Of a DNA stretch of 64,000 nt, positions 10,765-19,344 are shown one piece after another. Numbering within the stretch: position 1 is the stretch's first letter; every line of letters begins with the position of its first letter. The stretch is from Haliclystus octoradiatus (lineage: Eukaryota > Cnidaria > Staurozoa > Stauromedusae > Haliclystidae). The stretch covers positions 9,815,826 to 9,879,825 of the forward strand of contig OU744453.1 in NCBI GenBank assembly GCA_916610825.1, in the 5' to 3' direction. Made by a program: the position numbers and the translations under genes. The notes beneath the pieces are model-generated. The model was given only the letters and a program-made list of their open reading frames with translations, was not told the DNA's origin and ran no database searches.

Positions 10765-10985
10765 TTTTAGCTCACTCCTTTGTGAAACAGTCAAATGAAA
10801 ACAGCTCCAATTGTAAGGGTTATACTTGGGGACTCATTTCCTTTGCTTGCTTTTCCTAAAAATGAGCAAATTTCTTCATTTTTTAACGCTGCTTTCTTCA
10901 CTACACCATTAAGATTCCAATCGACTCTGTAGAATGTATAGGAAATCTTGATGATTTTTTTAGTTCGGCACATCCCTCTTATATG

Positions 10986-11057
10986 GGCGCTGTGGCTTAG
11001 TGGTAAAGCGCCTGTCTAGTAAACAGGAGATCCTCGGTTCAAATCCGGGCAGTGCCT
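10986..11057 (+). tRNA. tRNA-Thr: tRNA-Thr(AGT), intact
   Basis: The gene body is identical to the copy at 334. Confidence 0.94.
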
Positions 11058-11313
11058 TTTTAGTTCATTCCTTTGTGGAACATTCAACTGGAAACAGTTC
11101 CAACTGCAAGGGTTATTCTGATGGGACCCATTTCCCAACTGCAAGGGTTATTCTGTGGAACTTATTTCCTGTGCTTGCTTTTCCTAAAAATGAGCAAATT
11201 TCTTCATCTTTTAACTCTGTTTTCTTCACTACATCATTAGCATTCCAATCGAGTCTGTAGAATGTATAGGGAATCTTGATGATGGTTCTAGTCAGGCTGA
11301 TCCCTCTCATATG

Positions 11314-11384
11314 GGCGCTGTAGCTTAGTGACAAAGCACCTGTTCAGTAAACAGGAAATCCTCGGTTCAAATCCAGTAGTGCCT
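11314..11384 (+). pseudogene. tRNA-Thr relic with C33
   Basis: Loop TCAGTAA (C33), GTGACA D-loop and CCAGTAGTGCC with one base missing. Confidence 0.74.
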
Positions 11385-11606
11385 TTTTAGCTCACTCCTT
11401 TGTGAAACAGTCAAATGAAAAACAGCTCCAATTGTAAGGGTTATACTGCAGGACTCATTTCCTGTGCTTGCTTTTCCTAAAAATGAGCAAATTTCTTCAT
11501 TTTTTAACGCTGCTTTCTTCACTACACCATTAAGATTCCAATTCAGTCTGTAGAATGTATAGGAAATCTTGATGAATTTTTTAGTTAGGCACATCCCTCT
11601 CATATG

Positions 11607-11678
11607 GGCGCTGTGGCTTAGTGGTAAAGCGCCTGTCTAGTAAACAGGAGATCCTCGGTTCAAATCCGGGCAGTGCCT
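11607..11678 (+). tRNA. tRNA-Thr: tRNA-Thr(AGT), intact
   Basis: The gene body is identical to the copy at 334. Confidence 0.94.
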
Positions 11679-11934
11679 TTTTAGTTCATTCCTTTGTGGA
11701 ACATTCAACTGGAAACAGTTCCAACTGCAAGGGTTATTCTGATGGGACCCATTTCCCAACTGCAAGGGTTATTCTGTGGAACTTATTTCCTGTGCTTGCT
11801 TTTCCTAAAAATGAGCAAATTTCTTCATCTTTCAACGCTGATTTCTTCATTACATCATTAAGATTCCAATCGAGTCTGTAGAATGTATAGGAAATCTTGA
11901 TGATTTTTTTAGTTAGGCACATCCCTCTCATATG

Positions 11935-12006
11935 GGCGCTGTGGCTTAGTGGTAAAGCGCCTGTCTAGTAAACAGGAGATCCTCGGTTCAAATCTGGGCA
12001 GTGCCT
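11935..12006 (+). tRNA. tRNA-Thr: tRNA-Thr(AGT), near-intact
   Basis: The T-stem 3' side is CTGGG, which turns one pair into a G-T wobble. It should still fold. Confidence 0.9.
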
Positions 12007-12262
12007 TTTTAGTTCATTCCTTTGTGGAACATTCAACTGGAAACAGTTCCAACTGCAAGGGTTAATCTGATGGGACCCATTTCCCAACTGCAAGGGTTAT
12101 TCTGTGGAACTTATTTCCTGTGCTTGCTTTTCCTAAAAATGACCAAATTTCTTCATCTTTCAACGCTGGTTTCTTCATTACATCATTAAGATTCCAATCG
12201 AGTCTGTAGAATGTATAGGAAATCTTGATGATTTTTTTAGTTCGGCACATCCCTCTCATTTG

Positions 12263-12334
12263 GGCGATGTGGCTTAGTGGTAAAGCGCCTGTCTAGTAAA
12301 CAGGAGATCCTCGGTTCAAATCCGGGCAGTGCCT
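12263..12334 (+). tRNA. tRNA-Thr: tRNA-Thr(AGT), acceptor mismatch
   Basis: The acceptor is GGCGATG, so pair 5 is A-G. The other arms are normal. Confidence 0.8.
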
Positions 12335-12590
12335 TTTTAGTTCATTCCTTTGTGGAACAGTCAAATGGAAACTGTTCCAACTGCAAGGGTTATTCTGATG
12401 GGACTCATTTCCCAACTGCAAGGGTTATACTGTGGGACTTATTTCCTGTGCTTGTTTTTTCTCAAAATGAGCAAATTTCTTCATCTTTTAACGCTGTTTT
12501 CTTCACTACATCATTAAGATTCCAATCGAGTCTGTAGAATGTATAGGAAATCTTGATGATTTTCTTAGTTAGGCACATCCCTCTCATATG

Positions 12591-12662
12591 GGCGCTGTGG
12601 CTTAGTGGTAAAGTGCCTGTCTAGTAAACAGGAGATCCTCGGTTCAAATCCGGGCAGTGCCT
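12591..12662 (+). tRNA. tRNA-Thr: tRNA-Thr(AGT), near-intact
   Basis: AAAGTGCC turns the outer D-stem pair into a G-T wobble. All other arms match the reference. Confidence 0.88.
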
Positions 12663-12918
12663 TTTTAGTTCATTCCTTTGTGGAACAGTCAAATGGAAAC
12701 TGTTCCAACTGCAAGGGTTATTCTGATGGGACTCATTTCCCAACTGCAAGGGTTATACTGCGGGACTAATTTCCTGTGCTTGATTTTCCTAGAAATGAGC
12801 AAATTTCTTCATCTTTTAACTCTGTTTTCTTCACTACATCATTAGCATTCCAATCGAGTCTGTAGAATGTATAGGGAATCTTGATGATGGTTCTAGTCAG
12901 GCTGATCCCTCTCATATG

Positions 12919-12989
12919 GGCGCTGTAGCTTAATGACAAAGCACCTGTTCAGTAAACAGGAAATCCTCGGTTCAAATCCAGTAGTGCCT
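12919..12989 (+). pseudogene. tRNA-Thr relic with C33
   Basis: A-box changed (TTAATGAC), loop TCAGTAA, and CCAGTAGTGCC with one base missing. Confidence 0.75.
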
Positions 12990-13211
12990 TTTTAGCTCAC
13001 TCCTTTGTGAAACAGTCAAATGAAAAACAGCTCCAATTTTAAGGGTTATACTGCAGGACTCATTTCCTGTGCTTGCTTTTCCTAAAAATGAGCAAATTTC
13101 TTCATTTTTTAACGCTGCTTTCTTCACTACACCATTAAGATTCCAATTGAGTCTGTAGAATGTATAGGAAATCTTGATGAATTTTTTAGTTAGGCACATC
13201 CCTCTCATATG

Positions 13212-13283
13212 GGCGCTGTGGCTTAGTGGTAAAGCGCCTGTCTAGTAAACAGGAGATCCTCGGTTCAAATCCGGGCAGTGCCT
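13212..13283 (+). tRNA. tRNA-Thr: tRNA-Thr(AGT), intact
   Basis: The gene body is identical to the copy at 334. Confidence 0.94.
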
Positions 13284-13539
13284 TTTTAGTTCATTCCTTT
13301 GTGGAACATTCAACTGGAAACAGTTCCAACTGCAAGGGTTATTCTGATGGGACCCATTTCCCAACTGCAAGGGTTATTCTGTGGAACTTATTTCCTGTGC
13401 TTGCTTTTCCTAAAAATGAGCAAATTTCTTCATCTTTCAACGCTGATTTCTTCATTACATCATTAAGATTCCAATCGAGTCTGTAGATTGTATAGGAAAT
13501 CTTGATTATGGTTCTAGCCAGGCTGATCCCTCTCATATG

Positions 13540-13611
13540 GGTGCTGTAGCTTAGTGACAAAGCACCTCTTTAGTAAACAGGAGATCCTCGGTTCAAATCC
13601 GGGCAGTGCCT
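13540..13611 (+). pseudogene. tRNA-Thr(AGT) variant, damaged anticodon stem
   Basis: CCTCT with ACAGG has a C-C mismatch and the D-loop is GTGACA. The T-arm is normal, as in the copy at 3472. Confidence 0.68.
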
Positions 13612-13867
13612 TTTTAGTTCATTCCTTTGTGGAACATTCAACTGGAAACAGTTCCAACTGCAAGGGTTATTCTGATGGGACCCATTTCCCAAATGCAAGG
13701 GTTATTCTGTGGAACTTATTTTCTGTGCTTGCTTTTCCTAAAAATGAGCAAATTTCTTCATCTTTCAACGCTGGTTTCTTCATTATGTCATTAAGATTCC
13801 AATCGAGTCTGTAGAATGTATAGGAAATCTTGATTATGGTTCTAGCCAGACTGATCCCTCTGATATG

Positions 13868-13938
13868 GGTGCTGTAGCTTAGTGACAAAGCACCTGTTTA
13901 GTAAACAGGAGATCCTCGGTTCAAATCCGGTAGTGCCT
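13868..13938 (+). pseudogene. tRNA-Thr(AGT) relic, short class
   Basis: It repeats the copy at 2267. Confidence 0.72.
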
Positions 13939-14159
13939 TTTTAGCTCTCTCCTTTGTGGAACATTCAAATGAAAACAGCTCCAATTGTAAGGGTTATACT
14001 GCGGGACTCCTTTCCTTTGCTTGCTTTTCCTAAAAATGACCAAATTTCTTCATCTTTTAACGCTGGTTTTTTCACTACACCATTGAGATTCCAATTGAGT
14101 CTGTAGAATGTATAGGGAATCTTGATGATGGTTCTAGTCAGGCTGATTCCTCTCATCTG

Positions 14160-14230
14160 GGCGCTGCAGCTTAGTGGTGAAGCGCCTGTCTAGTAAACAG
14201 GAGATCCTCGGTTCAAATCCAGTAGTGCCT
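14160..14230 (+). pseudogene. tRNA-Thr(AGT) relic, short class
   Basis: The D-loop reads GGTGA and the 3' part is CCAGTAGTGCC with one base missing. Confidence 0.72.
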
Positions 14231-14451
14231 TTTTAGCTCACTCCTTTGTGAAACAGTCAAATGAAAACAGCTCCAATTGTAAGGGTTATACTTGGGGACT
14301 CATTTCCTTTGCTTGCTTTTCCTAAAAATGAGCAAATTTCTTCATTTTTTAACGCTGCTTTCTTCACTACACCATTAAGATTCCAATCGACTCTGTAGAA
14401 TGTATAGGAAATCTTGATGATTTTTTTAGTTCGGCACATCCCTCTTATATG

Positions 14452-14523
14452 GGCGCTGTGGCTTAGTGGTAAAGCGCCTGTCTAGTAAACAGGAGATCCT
14501 CGGTTCAAATCCGGGCAGTGCCT
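14452..14523 (+). tRNA. tRNA-Thr: tRNA-Thr(AGT), intact
   Basis: The gene body is identical to the copy at 334. Confidence 0.94.
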
Positions 14524-14779
14524 TTTTAGTTCATTCCTTTGTGGAACATTCAACTGGAAACAGTTCCAACTGCAAGGGTTATTCTGATGGGACCCATTTC
14601 CCAACTGCAAGGGTTATTCTGTGGAACTTATTTCCTGTGCTTGCTTTTCCTAAAAATGAGCAAATTTCTTCATCTTTCAACGCTGGTTTCTTCATTACAT
14701 CATTAAGATTCCAATCGAGTCTGTAGAATGTATATGAAATCTTGATGATTTTTTTAGTTCGGCACATCCCTCTCATATG

Positions 14780-14851
14780 GGCGATGTGGCTTAATGGTAA
14801 AGCGCCTGTCTAGTAAACAGGAGATCCTCGGTTCAACTCCGGGCAGTGCCT
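14780..14851 (+). tRNA. tRNA-Thr: tRNA-Thr(AGT), divergent copy
   Basis: The acceptor is GGCGATG (one mismatch), the A-box is GGCTTAATGG and the T-loop is TTCAACT. All stems otherwise pair. The terminator is a T6 run. Confidence 0.78.
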
Positions 14852-15107
14852 TTTTTGTTCATTCCTTTGTGGAACATTCAACTGGAAACTGTTCCAACTG
14901 CAAGGGTTATTCTGATGGGACTCATTTCCCAACTGCAAGGGTTATACTGTGGGACTTATTTCCTGTGCTTGCTTTTCCTAAAAGTGAGCAAATTTCTTCA
15001 TCTTTTAACGCTGTTTTCTTCACTACATCATTAAGATTCCAATCGAGTCTGTAGAATGTATAGGAAATCTTGATGATTTTTTTAGTTAGGCACATCCCCC
15101 TCATATG

Positions 15108-15179
15108 GGCGCTGTGGCTTAGTGGTAAAGCGCCTGTCTAGTAAACAGGAGATCCTCGGTTCAAATCTGGGCAGTGCCT
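15108..15179 (+). tRNA. tRNA-Thr: tRNA-Thr(AGT), near-intact
   Basis: CTGGG gives one T-stem wobble, as in the copy at 11935. Confidence 0.9.
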
Positions 15180-15435
15180 TTTTAGTTCATTCCTTTGTGG
15201 AACATTCAACTGGAAACAGTTCCAACTGCAAGGGTTAATCTGATGGGACCCATTTCCCAACTGCAAGAGTTATTCTGTGGAACTTATTTCCTGTGCTTGC
15301 TTTTCCTAAAAATGAGCAAATTTCTTCATCTTTCAACGCTGGTTTCTTCATTACATCATTAAGATTCCAATCGAGTCTGTAGAATGTATAGGAAATCTTG
15401 ATGATTTTTTTAGTTCGGCACATCCCTCTCATTTG

Positions 15436-15507
15436 GGCGATGTGGCTTAGTGGTAAAGCGCCTGTCTAGTAAACAGGAGATCCTCGGTTCAAATCCGGGC
15501 AGTGCCT
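15436..15507 (+). tRNA. tRNA-Thr: tRNA-Thr(AGT), acceptor mismatch
   Basis: The GGCGATG acceptor gives one mismatch, as in the copy at 12263. Confidence 0.8.
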
Positions 15508-15763
15508 TTTTAGTTCATTCCTTTGTGGAACAGTCAAATGGAAACTGTTCCAACTGCAAGGGTTATTCTGATGGGTCTCATTTCCCAACTGCAAGGGTTA
15601 TACTGTGGGACTTATTTCCTGTGCTTGTTTTTTCTCAAAATGAGCAAATTTCTTCATCTTTTAACGCTGTTTTCTTCACTACATCATTAAGATTCCAATC
15701 GAGTCTGTAGAATGTATAGGAAATCTTGATGATTTTCTTAGTTAGGCACATCCCTCTCATATG

Positions 15764-15825
15764 ATCGCTGTGGCTTAGTGGTAAAGTGCCTGTCTAGTAA
15801 ACAGGAGATCCTCGGTTCAAATCCG
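15764..15825 (+). pseudogene. tRNA-Thr(AGT), 3' end deleted
   Basis: The acceptor 5' side is ATCGCTG, and the gene stops after TTCAAATCCG, where it joins the middle of a spacer (TTTCCTAAAAATGAGC). The 3' acceptor strand, terminator and first half of the spacer are gone, so the unit is only 197 bp long. Confidence 0.85.
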
Positions 15826-15960
15826 ATTTCCTAAAAATGAGCAAATTTCTTCATTTTTTAACGCTGCCTTCTTCACTACACCATTAAGATTCCAATCGAG
15901 TCTGCAGAATGTATAGGGAATCTTGATTATTTTATTAGTCAGGCAGATCCCTCTCATATG

Positions 15961-16032
15961 GGCGCTGTGGCTTAGTGGTAAAGTGCCTGTCTAGTAAACA
16001 GGAGATCCTTGGTTCAAATCCTGGCAGTGCCT
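15961..16032 (+). tRNA. tRNA-Thr: tRNA-Thr(AGT), T-stem mismatch
   Basis: CTTGG with CCTGG gives a T-T mismatch in the middle of the T-stem, and AAAGTGCC gives a D-stem wobble. The anticodon arm is intact. Confidence 0.74.
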
Positions 16033-16288
16033 TTTTAGTTCATTCCTTTGTGGAACATTCAACTGGAAACAGTTCCAACTGCAAGGGTTATTCTGATGAG
16101 ACCCATTTCCCAACTGCAAGGGTTATTCTGTGGAATTTAATTCCTGTGCTTGCTTTTCCTAAAAATGAGCAAATTTCTTCATCTTTCAACGCTGGTTTCT
16201 TCATTACATCATTAAGATTCCAATCGAGTCTGTAGAATGTATAGGAAATATTGATGATTTTTTTAGTTAGGCACATCCCTCTCATATG

Positions 16289-16360
16289 GGCGCTGTGGCT
16301 TAGTGGTAAAGCGCCTGTCTAGTAAACAGGAGACCCTCGGTTCAATTCCGGGCAGTGCCA
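16289..16360 (+). tRNA. tRNA-Thr: tRNA-Thr(AGT), intact
   Basis: All stems pair. It differs from the reference in the variable loop (AGACC) and T-loop (TTCAATT), and the discriminator is A followed by TTTT. It is the most distinct intact copy. Confidence 0.92.
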
Positions 16361-16616
16361 TTTTAGTTCATTCCTTTGTGGAACAGTCAACTGGAAACTG
16401 TTCCAATTGCAAGGGTTATTCTGATGGGACTCATTTCCCAACTGCAAGGGTTATACTGTGTGACTTATTTCCTGTGCTTGCTTTTCCTAAAAATGAGCAA
16501 ATTTCTTCATCTTTTAACGCTGTTTTCTTCACTACATCATTAACATTCCAATCGAGTCTGTAGAATGTATAGGGAATCTTGATGATGGTTCTAGTCAGGC
16601 TGATCCCTCTCATATG

Positions 16617-16687
16617 GGCGCTGTAGCTTAGTGACAAAGCACCTGTTTATTAAACAGGAAATCCTCGGTTCAAATCCAGTAGTGCCT
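16617..16687 (+). pseudogene. tRNA-Thr-derived relic, anticodon ATT
   Basis: The anticodon loop is TTATTAA, so the anticodon reads ATT (Asn-type) instead of AGT. It also has the GTGACA D-loop and CCAGTAGTGCC with one base missing, so it is probably not functional. Confidence 0.72.
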
Positions 16688-17110
16688 TTTTAGCTCACTC
16701 CTTTGTGAAACAGTTAAATGAAAACAGTTCCAACTGCAAGGGTTATTCTGATGGGACCCATTTCCCAACTGCAAGGGTTATTATGTGGAACTTATTTCCT
16801 GTGCTTGCTTTTCCTAAAAATGAGCAAATTTCTTCATCTTTCAACGCTGGTTTCTTCATTACATCATTAAGATTCCAATCGAGTCTGTAGATAAATTTAT
16901 AAGCAGCACAAACGCATATAATGCTGCTCCTAACCGACACAAGTTGTATTCCCTTGTAAAAACATAAATCATTTACTCTGTTACCTGGGGGACGTTCCTC
17001 GTCCGTCCTCTTCCTTGTAAACAAGGCCTAACTTACTTAATCCTGCAGATCTGAATCAGATATTGAGATATTATATTGAGAGAGAATTAGCTATAATACA
17101 GCGTGATTTT

Positions 17111-17184
17111 TTCCCTGTGGCTTAGTTGGCAAAGTGCCTGTTTGATAAACAGGAGATCTCCAATTCAAATCCCGACAATGATTT
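17111..17184 (+). pseudogene. Degenerate tRNA relic outside the array
   Basis: GTGGCTTAGTTGGCAAAG and CCTGTTTGATAAACAGG preserve a D-arm and anticodon arm. The loop TTGATAA would give anticodon GAT (Ile-type). The acceptor (TTCCCTG) and T-stem (TCCAA with CCCGA) no longer pair. Its D-loop is one base longer than in the array copies and closer to ordinary tRNA-Thr, which suggests an older insertion. Confidence 0.65.
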
Positions 17185-17238
17185 GTTATTTCCCTGTTCT
17201 CAATTTGCACTAATTATACCTGAAGGCATAAGCTTTAT

Positions 17239-17271
17239 TGGCGCTATTCAAATCCGGGCAGAACCTTTTAA
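17239..17271 (+). pseudogene. tRNA-Thr fragment
   Basis: GGCGCT is joined directly to ATTCAAATCCGGGCAG and then AACCTTTT. This is the acceptor start fused to the T-arm of the array tRNA, with the middle deleted. Confidence 0.6.
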
Positions 17272-19289
17272 GTATAGTACTCTTCAAAACTTGTTAATAA
17301 TTGTTTAGATTTTGATTATTGGAATATTGTAATTGATGACACAGCTTATTGCATGGCATTATTAATTCAATGAGTCACCCCCAAATTATCAATGGAAATT
17401 TACCACCATTTCTCTTTCTATGACACCAGTGTTATTGCTCGTGAACTAGGAAGGTTAATGACGTCTCTATCAGACCGTCAGCTAGTTTTTATATTTAAGG
17501 AAACAGCGGACCTTGAATGTTCCGATCTGGTAATTCTTATGTAAGAAATAATTTGGCAAAATTTAAAGTAATAAAGTAACGTGCTTTAATTTTTGTTAAC
17601 ATTTAACTTACATATTGAAAGTTTAATAAATGGCTAAGAACAAAAGAACGTAATTTTTGATCATCGTGGCACTCTGCATCTCATGGAATTACGGCCGATG
17701 CCTGCATTTTATCCATAATGCAATGGTTCGGATTTTCATCAGCATTGTGATTTGGTTGTCGTTGATCCTAGAATCTAATCCGCATTTGTCAAAGTTTTCT
17801 ACACTAAGATGAAATAGTGATTCTAACAGTTACTTGTACCTAGAGATTTAAAAAAAATGGTTACTGGGAAGGAAATACAATATATATTTGAAATATTTAA
17901 TCTATCTATCCGATTGTTGATTTTTCCTCATGCTCTGAAGCATTCTGTGCTGAAGCAACTGGAAAAGTGATTTGCAGCTGCAGGGACGGAACTTCTTCTG
18001 TTACGCGGCTTTAATCGATCTGCCCAGAGGGTTAAATTTGCATGACAAGGCTTCAACCAACAATCAGTCGTACATATTCTTTAACAACAGAAATCATGCT
18101 GCTGATAGAGAAAGGTATGAAGGTCCTAGGCATAACACTTGACAGTTTGATTACTTTCAAAAGTTGCCCTACCAAAAGACATACACAATTGCAACTCACT
18201 TACAAGTTATAGACAAAAACATAAGAAAACTTTTTAGACAAGCGTAGTCGTTGAATCGTAGATTTTAAGTAGATATAAATTTTTCTAAATTTCTGATATT
18301 TTAAAAATTTTCTACAGTTTTGAAACTTTAACGTAATTCAATTTTTGTTCTCCTATGTATACATCGCCGCTGTGGAGATATTTTCGCGCAATGGGCGTTA
18401 CATAAATACGCATGTTATATTATATTATTATATGTGGCTGATAAGGTCAAACAGCATTCGCTAATTCTGAAGCATTGGCTATATGCGTAAAGGTCACATG
18501 CTCTTAGAAAAACTATCGATGTATTGCATTTGTTACGTAATTCATCATATCCACACCACTTGTAGTAGTCTTCTGGAACTATTTGCCAAATTCATGGTAG
18601 GATTACAACCAAAGCAGGAGTTCATAGTGATAAGGATCAATGTTAGTAGAGCATATACACATATACACAGGCAGCGCAATTTTAATTCTGCAATAACTGT
18701 TTGCTTGTTTCAAGCATGTTTCACTTGTTTTGTGACAAGAATGTCTTGCTTTGAGTAAAAATGTGTTGTTTCAATCAAAATGTATTGTACATGTTTAACA
18801 TTGAAACATTTTGTCTTCTAAGTCTAAACCGCTTGATAATTGTAAATGAACAATCATATTGCTCTTGAAACAAGTGCTTAAAAAACATGTGAAACAAACT
18901 TGAGGCAGGCAAAATATTCTTGCAAGAATTAAAATTTTCCTGTGCAGTATAGAGCATATTTGCATATATGGCAAATCTATTGCTTCCATAACAAAGGGAC
19001 CGGCAAACGGCAACTCAAGTGTTCCTGGAACCGCCTTTCCCCTTTACTAATGATGTCGAGGCTATGAGCAATGCCAATGTTGATTTGACTTATGGATTGG
19101 ATTCAAATCTCAACCTCTTCTGACTGGAGAAATGATGTACGTACTGATAAGTATTGATTTTTCAGATCCTTTTACTCTAATTGGATACAGAAATTTAGAA
19201 ACTGTCAAAATAATACTATTGAACATTATTATTCAAAAATGTTTCAACAAAGATTGGTGAATAACCTATATTACCAACGATGTACCATA
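17272..19289. other. Intergenic, nothing recognised
   Basis: About 2 kb of A+T-rich sequence between the tRNA relics and the 3' end of the astacin gene. The open frames here are short and lack splice or domain signals. No gene or repeat is supported. Confidence 0.5.
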
Positions 19290-19295
19290 TTTATT
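19290..19295 (-). terminator. Polyadenylation signal of the astacin gene
   Basis: AATAAA on the - strand lies about 50 nt beyond the TAA stop at 19345. Confidence 0.6.
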
Positions 19296-19344
19296 ACACA
19301 TTAAAATAATACTTGGAATATGTATCTGGTTCATGCAATATACA

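Larger units (their letters stand above)
8136..11082 (+). repeat. Second copy of the 1-2947 tRNA block
   Basis: Ten tRNA units (starts 8177 to 10986) follow the units at 42 to 2851 with a constant offset of 8135 bp and nearly identical sequence. They share private defects such as C33 at 1318/9453. Similarity ends just after 2947/11082 in the spacer. Confidence 0.9.
1..16890 (+). repeat. Tandem array of tRNA-Thr(AGT) units
   Basis: Fifty-four head-to-tail units each carry one tRNA-Thr(AGT) gene or relic followed by a T-run terminator and a spacer. Consecutive tRNA starts are 328 bp apart (long unit) or 292-293 bp apart (short unit). The long unit has a 36-bp spacer segment twice, with CAACTGCAAGGGTTAT at both copies. 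The sequence just 5' of nearly every tRNA is CCCTCTCATATGG. Spacers fall into a few classes that travel with particular tRNA variants. The array is cut by the left window edge and stops abruptly at 16890 where unrelated sequence begins. It could be read either as an amplified tRNA gene family or as a satellite derived from a tRNA gene; the many perfectly folding copies favour the first for at least part of it. Confidence 0.96.

Noticed and set aside
348-16563. Repeated 86-codon + strand open frames (starting MVKRLSSKQEI or MTKHLFSKQEI) in most array units
   Set aside because: Each begins inside the tRNA D-arm and runs through the T-arm, terminator and spacer. Conservation follows from the DNA repeat, not from protein selection, and there is no promoter or splice signal.
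1-16890. CRISPR array
   Set aside because: The regular repeats are tRNA genes with nearly constant spacers. A CRISPR array has unique spacers, and the genome is eukaryotic.
461-17024. Antisense 60-78-codon frames in the array
   Set aside because: They are shadows of the same repeat read on the other strand, absent or altered wherever the spacer class changes.
18483-18758. 91-codon + strand open frame
   Set aside because: No recognisable domain, codon bias or splice context; compatible with chance in A+T-rich DNA.
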